Part shown: one piece after another, positions 52,808-61,914 of the stretch
How positions within the stretch are numbered: the first letter of the stretch is position 1
Layout: the number at the start of each line of letters is the position of its first letter
NCBI RefSeq assembly: GCF_041925275.1
Contig: NZ_JBHEUZ010000009.1
Location: forward strand, 1 to 64,000
Direction of reading: 5' to 3'
Source: Parapedobacter pyrenivorans_A
GTDB lineage: Bacteria > Bacteroidota > Bacteroidia > Sphingobacteriales > Sphingobacteriaceae
Length of the DNA: 64,000 nt
Notes under the pieces: model-generated
Databases searched by the model: none
Seen by the model: only the letters and a program-made list of their open reading frames with translations
Told to the model about the DNA's origin: nothing
Program-made: the position numbers and the translations under genes

Positions 52808-55441
52808 TTAATACAGTATGTTCAGCGCACCTTTATAATCGCTACCCCCCGAAATGGCGATATGGTAGTAATAGGCCCCCACGGGCACCAACCTTCCTTT
52901 GTACAGGCCGTCCCACGGAACGCCATAGCCGCGGGACTGGAATACAACCTGTCCATTGCGATCAAAAACGGATACCACGGCAGCCATGTCTTCCAAGCCT
53001 CCGATCATCCATGTATCGTTGAAACCATCCCCGTTGGGTGAAAAAGTGTTCGGAATAAGGATGTCCTCACAATAAGGGGCTACCTCAAATGTCGTCGTGG
53101 CTGTGCAGCCTTTCTCGTCTTGCACTTCCAGTGAATAAATACCCGGTACGGAAACATCAAAATAACGCCCGCCGCTGGCTCCGCCATTCCATCGGTAAGC
53201 CGAATACCCGATGGGGGCTTCCATACGGATCACCTCGTTCGCAGCACCACAGAGCACCGTATCGCGGATATGCGGCACCGGTACAGGATCGTAAACAAGC
53301 AGTTCGAAGGCCGCGGTGTCAGCACAACCTGCGGCGTTGGTCAGTACAAGCGTGTACACACCCGCGGTATTCACTTGGATGCTGCGGGTGGTTTCTCCGG
53401 TTGACCACCGATACGTATAGGTTTCGTTGGCCGCATGAACGGCTGTGAGGGTTGTGGATGTTCCATCGCACAACGGCTCTTCGGTGGCCGCCTTGATTTG
53501 CGTTACTGGCAGCGCCACGAAGCGGACAATCAACGGGTCGGACATGACCGAGCAGGGCCCGAGTGCGAGCTCTACGGAGTATGCACCGGGTTGTGTCACC
53601 ACCAATGCGGTGTCAGATTCGCCCGTTAATAGTACGTCATCCCGGTACCAACGCTTGATGGTCTCCGGAGGATAACCGGTTACCCGGATCGTCCGCGGCT
53701 CGCCTTCGCATATCAGAATACCCCTATCGGATGTAATCGGCTTTTCCAAGCGGTGCAAACGGACCGTTATCGAATCTGAGAAAACAAAATGATCGCCACA
53801 GGCATTCACGCCCACATGGTACATACCTTCCTTCGTCACGGTATATGACGGCAAGGTTTCGCCATCGATTGGCGCACCATCGCGAAACCATTGATAGCGG
53901 TATCCGGGCTGGGTGTCCGTTACCTCCAATGGAAACGTATCCCCTTCGCAAATATCCACTGTATCCGGATAATCAAACGTAAACTTAGGCACATCGTCAA
54001 TCGAGACGGTGACTTCTTGAGAATAGATTTCGATATTTTCGCAACCGAACCACATGACAGCTCGATATACACCTGGCTCCGTGAGGTAAACAAAATTGGT
54101 ATCGGCACCGATGATATCTTGACCATTACGTTGCCATTGGATGAAGTTATCCACGTCTTCATAAAAACCTAGCGTTAATACATCGTCCCCGCTTCCGCAT
54201 ACCTGGATTGTTTGCTCACTTAAATGACCGCCGTTGAAGTACAGAGTGCTCCCTACGTGTTCATAGGATGCCGCCCCAATCGAATAGGTCATTTTGAATA
54301 GCCCATCGTTGGTAGCCACATACATGTATTGCTCACAAATCGGAAAGGAAGCATAGGCATGCATATTGTACACTTCAATGGGTACCCCGTCACTTATGGT
54401 CTCCATATCGTACACCTCGCGACCGCCTAATACGGAGTGATGGTATTGTGTGCTAAATCGCTGTTTTTGACTCTCGTTAGAAACAAAAAGCCCTTGATCG
54501 GTTCCAATCAGCATATAGGACAAATAATCCTCCGCCAATGCACCTAGAAGATGTAGCTCATTGATAGCATTCACCCGCTTGTCACCAAAAAAGGTAATAG
54601 CGGTAGAACGGGCAAAACAATTCCGTGTATTGAGCAGATAATTCAGGCCCGTATTCCCGGCCCAGAATATGGAAAAGTCATCGGTAAAGGGAAGGTCGTG
54701 TGTTCTGGTTGATACATAGATGGCGCGAATAGCATCGGCAGATGACGCATGTAAGTCTATCGGCACCTCTCGCAACGTACTTCCCCCGTCGTGATGGACA
54801 TACAAGTTAATGTTGCTGACTTCCGTGCCGATACAGGCTCCGCCCATGCCGGTTTCACCGTAGAAATGCGTATAGGTGAGTAATTTCCGGTCATTTTGTC
54901 TGATTAACATTCGGTTTGCATAAAAATCGTTATCCGAAGGGGCTAGTACCAGATCGTTATCTACGCCATAAGAATAATTGGGTGCCGTTATAGTTAAAGG
55001 TCTCTCATGCCATTGTGGAGAATCATGACGATATTGGATATGGTATTGCTTATGGATAGCAACCGAAGTAATTGTGGATTCATGCAATCCGGCCTCAGCG
55101 CCATAATGGCGCACTTGTGCTCCCGTAAGCAAAAATGCATAATCTCCATCGGTACCTAACAGCAACGTATCCGCCGAACGTGAACTAATATCCGTAAACG
55201 GCTTGGTGGAATAGCCCGAAAAAAAAGCCGTTAAGTCTTCCACTTGATTATCCGGTGATATCCGAGCAATGAAATTATTGGCGCCCAGTACCCACACGTA
55301 ATTATCCCACGTGGTCTCCACCTTATAGATTTCCTTGCCCTCAAAAAAATGCTTGTCGATGTGCAGGCTAAGTTGCGCAACCACGGGTTGGCAAACAAAT
55401 GCCATGAGAAGTATAGGCCATACGATATAAAGCGGTTTCAT
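52808..55441 (-). CDS. Secreted protein with type IX secretion (gliding-type) C-terminal domain
   Basis: The 877-residue protein has a signal peptide (IVWPILLMAFVCQPVVAQ), an N-terminal half that may form a propeller, then four or more Ig/PKD-like beta modules from about 430 (for example DSITVRLHRLEKPITSD, TTTLTAVHAANETYTYRWS) and the type B CTD NTFSPNGDGFNDTWMIGGLE with PVGAYYYHIAISGG at the end. It should be exported and held at the surface by the T9SS. The following gene encodes the usual PorP/SprF partner. Ligand unknown. Confidence 0.9.
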   Translation of the reverse strand: MKPLYIVWPILLMAFVCQPVVAQLSLHIDKHFFEGKEIYKVETTWDNYVWVLGANNFIARISPDNQVEDLTAFFSGYSTKPFTDISSRSADTLLLGTDGDYAFLLTGAQVRHYGAEAGLHESTITSVAIHKQYHIQYRHDSPQWHERPLTITAPNYSYGVDNDLVLAPSDNDFYANRMLIRQNDRKLLTYTHFYGETGMGGACIGTEVSNINLYVHHDGGSTLREVPIDLHASSADAIRAIYVSTRTHDLPFTDDFSIFWAGNTGLNYLLNTRNCFARSTAITFFGDKRVNAINELHLLGALAEDYLSYMLIGTDQGLFVSNESQKQRFSTQYHHSVLGGREVYDMETISDGVPIEVYNMHAYASFPICEQYMYVATNDGLFKMTYSIGAASYEHVGSTLYFNGGHLSEQTIQVCGSGDDVLTLGFYEDVDNFIQWQRNGQDIIGADTNFVYLTEPGVYRAVMWFGCENIEIYSQEVTVSIDDVPKFTFDYPDTVDICEGDTFPLEVTDTQPGYRYQWFRDGAPIDGETLPSYTVTKEGMYHVGVNACGDHFVFSDSITVRLHRLEKPITSDRGILICEGEPRTIRVTGYPPETIKRWYRDDVLLTGESDTALVVTQPGAYSVELALGPCSVMSDPLIVRFVALPVTQIKAATEEPLCDGTSTTLTAVHAANETYTYRWSTGETTRSIQVNTAGVYTLVLTNAAGCADTAAFELLVYDPVPVPHIRDTVLCGAANEVIRMEAPIGYSAYRWNGGASGGRYFDVSVPGIYSLEVQDEKGCTATTTFEVAPYCEDILIPNTFSPNGDGFNDTWMIGGLEDMAAVVSVFDRNGQVVFQSRGYGVPWDGLYKGRLVPVGAYYYHIAISGGSDYKGALNILY

Positions 55442-55450
55442 TTCATTCGT

Positions 55451-56455
55451 CTAAAACATGACCTGTGGGCAATACACCTTATACCGGTTGTTGAGCAGGA
55501 AGCCTAGTACCACTTCGTGGCTGCCGTGAGCCAGCGTGCGCACCGGGCCGGTACTGAAATCGTATGAATAACTGAGGTTCAGCAATGAGCTGATATGGAT
55601 GCCCGCCATCGCCGACAAGGACTCGTGGTTGCGGTAGCCGCCACCTACCCATAGGCGATCGCGGAAAGCCAGCTTAAGGTTATAGTCGCCCACAAACGGC
55701 ATCCGCGCCATTTGTTTGAACAACACGGAGGGCACAACTGCCATATCACTGCCCAGGTGCAGCTTATACCCGGCCGTGAAAAAAAACTGCTGGTAGCCAC
55801 CGAGGCGCCGGGCGTTGTCTGAAAACGCCAGCGGATTGCCCAATAGCTGCTGGGCGGAAATGCCTGCAAAAAAGCGCGCGCCATACAGCCAGAGCCCCAG
55901 CCCCAGCTCCGGAGCCAAACGACTGTCGGCATAGTTGGTCAATATAGGATCGTCCGGCGTACCGATGCCCGCCACATCCAACCGCACCTGCGAGAAGCCC
56001 GCATTCATGCCTGCCGAAAGGTTGACCGTCTCGGCCACACGTAGATGGTAGGCATAGGCTACCAATGCATCGGTACGGATAAACTGCGCCGCACGGTCGT
56101 GCTGCACAATAATGCCTGCTCCATGGTGGGGCTCCGAAGCGCGGTACCGGTGGCTGAAACCGCGGCTGTACGGATTATACCCACCCTCTCCGAAAGAGGT
56201 GGCCCCATCCTGAATATGCCGGGCGCCAATAGGCAGATGCGCCGACAGGTACGCCGTCTGCGGTGCCCCTTCCAAACCATGCCATTGGCTACGCCCGCCC
56301 AACTTCACATCCACATAGCGCTCAATGCCCGCCACAGCGGGATTCATCAAGAATCCATTGAAGATGTATTGCGTATACTGCGGCCGCTGCTGTGCCCACA
56401 GCAGGGATGACAAACTAAGGAAAAGGACAAAGATACCGGTTGATCTGGCGTACAT
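55451..56455 (-). CDS. PorP/SprF-family type IX secretion membrane protein
   Basis: The 334-residue protein starts with a signal peptide and has the PorP/SprF opening QRPQYTQYIFNGFLMNPAVA, followed by an outer-membrane barrel (GARHIQDGATSFGEGGYNPY) and ends with the HEVVLGFLLNNRYKV motif. Members bring CTD cargo to the translocon. It lies 9 bases downstream... that is, it precedes the cargo gene in transcription, and the pair is transcribed together. Confidence 0.92.
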   Translation of the reverse strand: MYARSTGIFVLFLSLSSLLWAQQRPQYTQYIFNGFLMNPAVAGIERYVDVKLGGRSQWHGLEGAPQTAYLSAHLPIGARHIQDGATSFGEGGYNPYSRGFSHRYRASEPHHGAGIIVQHDRAAQFIRTDALVAYAYHLRVAETVNLSAGMNAGFSQVRLDVAGIGTPDDPILTNYADSRLAPELGLGLWLYGARFFAGISAQQLLGNPLAFSDNARRLGGYQQFFFTAGYKLHLGSDMAVVPSVLFKQMARMPFVGDYNLKLAFRDRLWVGGGYRNHESLSAMAGIHISSLLNLSYSYDFSTGPVRTLAHGSHEVVLGFLLNNRYKVYCPQVMF

Positions 56456-56692
56456 ACAGTTTCATTGGATCAATAACGTTTACGCATGGCGGATCGACAG
56501 GTATGACGTTGATGACAGTTACTTGTTCTCGTTTTGTATCGTGATTTTCAGTTTATAAAAGTCATTGTGAAGTGCAAGGTAAAACATCGATTTGAATTTT
56601 GCAAGTGTATTTTATCACGAGATACGCGAATGTCATGAAGGGATTTCCGGTGAGCCGAAGGGGAAAGCAAGCCATGGAATTGTATAAGACTA

Positions 56693-57331
56693 TTAGAGCC
56701 GCTTGAACCGCGAAATACCTATAACGACCAATGACACGACAACGAAGGCCACCGTAATGCCGGCACTGTTTAGGAGCACCGTACCCCACCCCAGCTCGGT
56801 GACGTTTATGAAGGGGTACGGGTAGAACCCGGAAAGGGCGCCGCGGACGAGTATACATAAAAAATAGATCAGCGGATAGAGCAGCCAAGGAAAGACATGC
56901 TTCCACGTAAGCATTGTTTTCGGTATAAAGGCCACCCAAAACACAAGGTAATACAACGGGGTTACGGAATGCAGTAACTCGTCTACCACCAGCTGCAAGC
57001 CCTGCGGTGCCCACTGGTGGCGCAATATGATGTTGTAAACGGCGCCAACAACCGTAATGTAAACGGCCGTGGCGGCCAGCATCCGCGGGTCGGCAAGAAA
57101 TCTTGGTTTCGCCTCGACCGGCTTACAAGCCAGCGCCGTAAAGCAACAGGCCACGAGCAAGTTGGTGAGGATGGTATAATAGCTGAAAAAGCGGACAAGT
57201 GTTTCCGGAATGGGGAATGCCCGGTTTTGTAGCATCAGGACGAACTGTAAAATAACGGCTATCCAGGCGAGCAGGGCGCCAACGATTGCCATCGGCAATT
57301 GGGTTCTGTGGTTATGATTTACAGGAGCCAT
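56693..57331 (-). CDS. Pr6Pr-family membrane protein
   Basis: The 212-residue protein has six membrane helices (AIVGALLAWIAVILQFVLML, FFSYYTILTNLLVACCFTAL, and more) and resembles the FAR-17a/AIG1-like Pr6Pr family. The motif SYYTILTNLL and the later ELLHSVTPLYYLVFW are family-like. Function is not established in bacteria. It follows the DoxX-like gene by 19 bases. A second minus-strand frame overlapping its 5' end is rejected. The spacer 56456-56692 downstream of it shows no gene. Confidence 0.85.
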   Translation of the reverse strand: MAPVNHNHRTQLPMAIVGALLAWIAVILQFVLMLQNRAFPIPETLVRFFSYYTILTNLLVACCFTALACKPVEAKPRFLADPRMLAATAVYITVVGAVYNIILRHQWAPQGLQLVVDELLHSVTPLYYLVFWVAFIPKTMLTWKHVFPWLLYPLIYFLCILVRGALSGFYPYPFINVTELGWGTVLLNSAGITVAFVVVSLVVIGISRFKRL

Positions 57332-57350
57332 GGCTTGCAGCTTTCATGCA

Positions 57351-58646
57351 TCATCGATTAAATGGATACTCCTGTACCCAACGGAACTTATTGTTGAGCA
57401 ATCGAAAGCTCTGCAGATCACGCTCCGTTAAGTGGATGACTGCAGATTCGTTATGGAGCACCCCTTCCAATACCAACCCGGCGGTATCCGTTTGCTGGTA
57501 GGTAAGCATCGCCACCGTCTTATCCACCCCGTTTTGCGTGCCTTTGATGGTGAGCTTGTGCGATGCCTCATCCCACGAGGCAGGGTAGTAGACAAGAGAA
57601 TCGTTCATCAGTTTGACATGCACATAGCCTGGCGACTGCAGGACCAATTGTTTCCACCTGCGGGTGTCTGTGGCCAGCGGCGGCACGGTATCCGCTCCAA
57701 GCACAAACTGGTCTACGTCAAAGATGCCATATAGGGGTGGCTTGGGCCGGAGGTCGCCATATTGACGTACGGACTGCCAGGAGCTGTACGCTTGGGCCGC
57801 AAATATGCCGCCCACGAAGATGATTTTAACAACCAACGCGGTAACCCGCCAACGGCCGGATAGTTTGAAGGCGTAGGCCGGGCGGGGTTGGGTGGCCTCG
57901 TTCCACAATACCACCTGCAGCAGCCGCTTGGCATCCGGAGCGATCAGAAAAACGGCCATCAGCACCAATAAGGTGGAATAGAGCTTTACCGGGATGTCGA
58001 AGGTAAAGTTCATCACCATTACGTTTACCATCACCACGGCTACAAGCAAGGCGCCTAGCAGGGTGGTGCGCCTAAAAAACAACAGCATCCCACCCACCAC
58101 CTCGGCCAGGCCCGCAAACATACTGAATGCCGGGGAATACCCTACGTACGTCCAAGCCAGGCCCATGGGCGATTTATCGCCCAACGGCTGCAGGAGCTGC
58201 ATGAGCGAAGGCGAGGACATCTGCAAATGGAATACTTTGGATAGGCCGTAGATAAGCATCATCACCCCTAGGTAATAACGGACGTAAATACGCAATGCTT
58301 CCAGCAACCGGCCATGCGACCGGCGTTGTGGGGCCAGCAATGTCCACGACACGGCGGCCACGACGGAACAGGTAAACGCTATGAATAAGAAGACATAGTC
58401 TGATGTCTTGTCGCCACTACCACTAAAGAATACGGTGATAGGCTCATCGAGCTTCAGTACATGCGCGCCTACCCACGAAATTACCGAATGCTGAAACTGG
58501 GTATACCACTGCATAACCACGTGCAAACCGGGTACATGGTTTAATGGGAACGGAAAGATGTATAAACTAAAAAACACCAACGAAAAGCGGAACCAAATCA
58601 ATTGCCACGTGGTCCACGATGCTTGGTAAGGGGATTCAATTTGCAT
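57351..58646 (-). CDS. DoxX-like membrane protein
   Basis: The 431-residue protein has at least seven hydrophobic helices. The central part (YYLGVMMLIYGLSKVFHLQM, then GLAEVVGGMLLFFRRTTLLG and VKLYSTLLVLMAVFLIAPDA) has the DoxX-type four-helix arrangement; a hydrophilic C-terminal domain of about 130 residues follows (residue 300 on), including LVLQSPGYVHVKLMNDSLV. DoxX proteins are linked to thiosulfate oxidation or redox stress. The precise role here is unknown. Confidence 0.8.
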   Translation of the reverse strand: MQIESPYQASWTTWQLIWFRFSLVFFSLYIFPFPLNHVPGLHVVMQWYTQFQHSVISWVGAHVLKLDEPITVFFSGSGDKTSDYVFLFIAFTCSVVAAVSWTLLAPQRRSHGRLLEALRIYVRYYLGVMMLIYGLSKVFHLQMSSPSLMQLLQPLGDKSPMGLAWTYVGYSPAFSMFAGLAEVVGGMLLFFRRTTLLGALLVAVVMVNVMVMNFTFDIPVKLYSTLLVLMAVFLIAPDAKRLLQVVLWNEATQPRPAYAFKLSGRWRVTALVVKIIFVGGIFAAQAYSSWQSVRQYGDLRPKPPLYGIFDVDQFVLGADTVPPLATDTRRWKQLVLQSPGYVHVKLMNDSLVYYPASWDEASHKLTIKGTQNGVDKTVAMLTYQQTDTAGLVLEGVLHNESAVIHLTERDLQSFRLLNNKFRWVQEYPFNR

Positions 58647-58710
58647 AGCTAAACGAACGATACTTCTGATTTCTTCAATAACCTCAGGCCAATAAACTGC
58701 TCCAAATTAA

Positions 58711-59006
58711 GGAAAAAATTCGGTAAGCGTATAAACTATGGACAGGGGTATATCCACTACCGCAAGGCGTCGCTCTCTTATTTCGCCCTGCAGGATTATA
58801 TTGGCGAGGATCGGGTGAATGCGGCCCTGCGCAAACTCATTGCCAACTACGGAGACGCCGACCGGTATCCGGTCAGTGACACCTTGGTGGCTTACCTGCG
58901 TGAACAAACGCCCGATAGCCTGCTCCACGTGGTCGACGACCTGTTTACCCGCATCACCTTGAACATAAGTGTTATTTTTAATCATTTGATTAAAATATTT
59001 GGTTAA
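58711..59006 (+). pseudogene. C-terminal fragment of an M1-peptidase/ABC-permease-type gene
   Basis: The frame from 58737 to 59006 reads YGQGYIHYRKASLSYFALQD, then YIGEDRVNAALRKLIANYG and LREQTPDSLLHVVDDLFTR. This resembles the C-terminal region of gluzincin (M1) peptidase domains, as found fused to ABC permeases in Bacteroidota, but it lacks the zinc site, the start and the real end. The last residues (ISVIFNHLIKIFG) come from the operator region. It is a decayed remnant lying just before the TetR operator and promoter. Confidence 0.7.
58976..58995. promoter_or_regulatory. Operator of the TetR-family regulator
   Basis: TTTTAATCATTTGATTAAAA is a palindrome with perfect 9-base arms around a TT centre, 53 bases before the tetR start. 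The same core TTAATCA/TGATTAA recurs before the TolC-like gene at 59678-59693. The spacing of the arms fits a dimeric TetR site. Confidence 0.7.
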
Positions 59007-59029
59007 ACCAAAATACCCTGTTATATTTG
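58998..59029 (+). promoter_or_regulatory. Promoter of the TetR/export operon
   Basis: TTTG (58998-59001) and TATATTTG (59022-59029) are separated by 20 bases, matching the Bacteroidota -33/-7 pattern. A second palindrome, TTTGGTTAAACCAAA (58998-59012), overlaps the -33 box. Transcription should start near 59036. Confidence 0.65.
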
Positions 59030-59048
59030 CCCTGTAGCAAAAGCAAAC

Positions 59049-59660
59049 ATGGCAAAAACGAAGCAGAAAGCGGACCTCAGCACCGAGGAGAAAATCAAGG
59101 AAGCCGCCCGGAAGGTCTTCACCCAAAAAGGGTATGCCGCTACACGTACGCGCGATATCGCCGAGGAAGCTGGCATCAACCTGGCCCTGCTCAACTACTA
59201 TTTCCGCAGTAAGGAAAAGTTGTTTGAGATGGTCATCATGGAAAAAATGCAGCTCTTACTAGGTAAAGTAGGCCCCATCATCATGGAGGAAAGCACCTCT
59301 ATCGAGGAAAAGGTAGAACGGGTCGCAGCACACTACATCGATACCCTGGTGGCCAATCCAGACATCCCCCTATTTGTATTGGGCGAGATTAAAAACAATC
59401 CGGGTAAGTTTGCCAACCTGGTGAAGACCAAAACGAATATCACTAACTCGGCATTGTTCAGGCAGCTTGCCGAAAGACGGCCGGATGTAGACCCGCTCCA
59501 TTTCATTTTCAACATGCTGGGCTTGGTTATTTTCCCGTTTATCGGCAAGCCACTTATCCAGTTAATCACCGGTCTGGAACCGGCTAAGGCCATCGTGCTG
59601 ATGAATGAGCGCAAAAAGCTGATCAAAACCTGGTTTATTGCCCTGTTGGACGCCCCGTGA
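59049..59660 (+). CDS. TetR-family transcription repressor
   Basis: The 203-residue protein has the TetR helix-turn-helix in residues 10-60 (TQKGYAATRTRDIAEEAGIN, LALLNYYFRSKEKLF). The C-terminal ligand domain is helical. It is the first gene of the export operon and has palindromes both before it and before the next gene, so it probably represses both. The inducer is unknown, likely a substrate of the pump. Confidence 0.92.
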   Translation: MAKTKQKADLSTEEKIKEAARKVFTQKGYAATRTRDIAEEAGINLALLNYYFRSKEKLFEMVIMEKMQLLLGKVGPIIMEESTSIEEKVERVAAHYIDTLVANPDIPLFVLGEIKNNPGKFANLVKTKTNITNSALFRQLAERRPDVDPLHFIFNMLGLVIFPFIGKPLIQLITGLEPAKAIVLMNERKKLIKTWFIALLDAP

Positions 59661-59676
59661 TTTTTTTTGGACACAC

Positions 59677-59694
59677 ATTAATCAAATGATTAAT
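59677..59694. promoter_or_regulatory. Second operator, before the TolC-like gene
   Basis: ATTAATCAAATGATTAAT is a palindrome with the same TTAATCA/TGATTAA arms as 58976-58995. It lies 18 bases before the start of the next gene, in the spacer after tetR. Confidence 0.7.
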
Positions 59695-59711
59695 TCAAAA
59701 CAATAAACAAG

Positions 59712-60983
59712 ATGATTAACCCCTATGCAATACCACTGCTCATCTGCTCCCTGGGTGTCTCCATAGGAAAAACCCAAATGCAAGCCCCGCTGCTCACGCT
59801 CCACGAAAGCCAGGTCTTGGCCACGCAAAACTACCCCATGGTAAAACAGCATGACCTCATTGCCAGCAGTGCTTCGTATGCCGTGGAGCAGATCGATAAG
59901 CGCTTCTTGCCCCAGATCAACATCTACGGGCAGGCCACCTACCAATCGGCGGTAACGGAAATACCCGTCCATGTTCCGGGGATGGATATCCCCGCGATGA
60001 GCAAAGACCAATACAAATTGTATGGCGAAGTAAACCAACACCTATACGATGGCGGCCGAACCCGATTAAACAAGCAAGCTGCCAAAGCCAATGCCGACAT
60101 CGAGCAACAGGCATTGGAAGTGGAACTGTACAAAATCAGGGAGCGTGTAAACCAGCTGTACTTCGGCATCCTATTGCTGGATGCACAGTTGGCCCAGAAC
60201 GATCTGCTACAGAAAGACATCCAGGCGGCGCTGGAAAAAACAGATGCGGCCATTGCAAACGGCGCAGCGTTAAAGAGCGAGGGGAGTCTCCTGGAGGCCG
60301 AGCGGCTCAACGCCCGGCAGCAGGCCACGGAACTACAGGCCACCCGCCGAGCCTACCTGCACATGCTCGGCTTATTCATTGGCCGCCCGCTGGACGCGCA
60401 TACCTCGCTCGAGAAACCTGCCAGCCCCGGTGCGCCGCCAACTGCCGGTAGACCGGAATTGGTGGGATATGCACGGCAGAAACAGGGCATCGAGGTGGAA
60501 CGCAGGCTCCTCAGCGCAAAAAACCGCCCCCAACTGGGGTTGTTCCTACAAGCCGGCTTGGGAAGGCCCGCACTGAACATGCTGAGCAATGGTTTTGACG
60601 CCTACTACGTTGGCGGCGTGCGCCTATCCATCCCGATAAGCGGCTTCTATACATTAAAAAAAGAAAGAGCGCAACTAGACATCAAGGAAGCTGCCATCGA
60701 TGTGCAGCGGGAAACTTTTTTATTCAATACCAACCTTACCCGCCACCAACAACAGACGGAAGCCACCAAATACGAAGAACTCCTTCACACCGACGATGAC
60801 ATCATCGCCCTGCGCACATCGGTGCGGGATGCCGCTCTCGCCCAACTTGAAAACGGCGTAATTAACACCGCCGACTACATGCGGGAAGCCCATGCCGTGG
60901 GCAGTGCCCGGTTATCAAAAGTACGCCACGAGCTCCAGCTACTGAAAGCACAACACGACATCCGGCATACCATCGGCAACTAA
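59712..60983 (+). CDS. TolC-family outer membrane efflux protein
   Basis: The 423-residue protein has a short signal peptide and two alternating long-helix repeats as in TolC/OprM. QIDKRFLPQINIYGQATYQS and KNRPQLGLFLQAGLGRPALN are in the beta-strand parts, and coiled-coil helices of Leu/Gln/Ala-rich sequence fill the rest (NQLYFGILLLDAQLAQNDLL). It is the outer-membrane duct of the export system encoded by the following genes. Confidence 0.9.
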   Translation: MINPYAIPLLICSLGVSIGKTQMQAPLLTLHESQVLATQNYPMVKQHDLIASSASYAVEQIDKRFLPQINIYGQATYQSAVTEIPVHVPGMDIPAMSKDQYKLYGEVNQHLYDGGRTRLNKQAAKANADIEQQALEVELYKIRERVNQLYFGILLLDAQLAQNDLLQKDIQAALEKTDAAIANGAALKSEGSLLEAERLNARQQATELQATRRAYLHMLGLFIGRPLDAHTSLEKPASPGAPPTAGRPELVGYARQKQGIEVERRLLSAKNRPQLGLFLQAGLGRPALNMLSNGFDAYYVGGVRLSIPISGFYTLKKERAQLDIKEAAIDVQRETFLFNTNLTRHQQQTEATKYEELLHTDDDIIALRTSVRDAALAQLENGVINTADYMREAHAVGSARLSKVRHELQLLKAQHDIRHTIGN

Positions 60984-61021
60984 CGTCAAGAAAAAATAGC
61001 ATAACCCTCAAAATCAACGAT

Positions 61022-61912
61022 ATGGACAACGCAAAGATTCTCATAGTGGCCGCCGTGCTGTCGGCATCATGTACCGGCAACCAACAGGCGTACGATGCTT
61101 CGGGGACGTTCGAAGCGGTGGAAACCATCATATCTGCCGAGGCAACTGGCACAATCCGCGCGTTGGACGTGGAAGAAGGCCAATTGCTCACAGCCGGACA
61201 AGCCGTGGGCTACATAGATAGCATGCAGCTGTACCTGAAGAAACGCCAACTGGAGGCGCAGATCAATGCGGTGCTGAGCAAAAAGCCCAATATCGCGGTA
61301 CAACTGGCAGCCTTGCAGGAGCAACTGGACCAAGCGATACGCGAGCAACAGCGGATTGCCAATATGGTGAAGGCGGATGCTGCAACCCCCAAACAACAGG
61401 ACGACGCCAACGCACAGGTGGCCGTGATAAAAAAACAAATCGCTGCCCAGCAGTCCAACTTGGGTATCAGCTCATCGAGCATCACGCAGGAAACATCGCC
61501 CTTGGCGGTACAGATTGCGCAGGTGGAAGACCAACTCGCCAAAAGCCGGATCGTTAACCCCATAGCGGGCACCGTACTCGTGAAATATGCCGAAGCCAAT
61601 GAAAGCACCGCCACGGGAAAACCGCTGTACAAAATAGCGGACCTGTCAACCGTCACCCTCAGGGCCTACGTTACCGGTCCGCAATTCAGTCAACTCCAAC
61701 TCAACCAACAGGTAACGGTACTAGTGGACGATGCAGACGGAAATTACCGTGAATACCCGGGCACGGTGGCATGGATAAGCGACAAAGCTGAGTTTACACC
61801 CAAGACCATCCAGACCAAAGACGAGCGGGAGAACCTTGTTTATGCCGTCAAGATCAACGTAAAGAATGATGGATTATTGAAAATCGGGATGTATGGGGAA
61901 GTGAGGTTTTAA
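61022..61912 (+). CDS. HlyD/MFP-type periplasmic adaptor (lipoprotein)
   Basis: The 296-residue protein has a lipoprotein signal (ILIVAAVLSASCTGN), a lipoyl-like beta domain (GTIRALDVEEGQLLTAGQAV), a coiled-coil hairpin (about 65-150, rich in Gln and Ala) and the return motif SRIVNPIAGTVLVKYAEANE, then beta-barrel (LRAYVTGPQFSQL). It links the TolC-like duct to the ABC transporter. Its stop is 2 bases from the next ATG. Confidence 0.92.
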   Translation: MDNAKILIVAAVLSASCTGNQQAYDASGTFEAVETIISAEATGTIRALDVEEGQLLTAGQAVGYIDSMQLYLKKRQLEAQINAVLSKKPNIAVQLAALQEQLDQAIREQQRIANMVKADAATPKQQDDANAQVAVIKKQIAAQQSNLGISSSSITQETSPLAVQIAQVEDQLAKSRIVNPIAGTVLVKYAEANESTATGKPLYKIADLSTVTLRAYVTGPQFSQLQLNQQVTVLVDDADGNYREYPGTVAWISDKAEFTPKTIQTKDERENLVYAVKINVKNDGLLKIGMYGEVRF

Positions 61913-61914
61913 AA

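Noticed and set aside
56562..57014. 150-residue minus-strand frame
   Set aside because: It overlaps the Pr6Pr gene in another frame and is Arg/Cys-rich shadow sequence.
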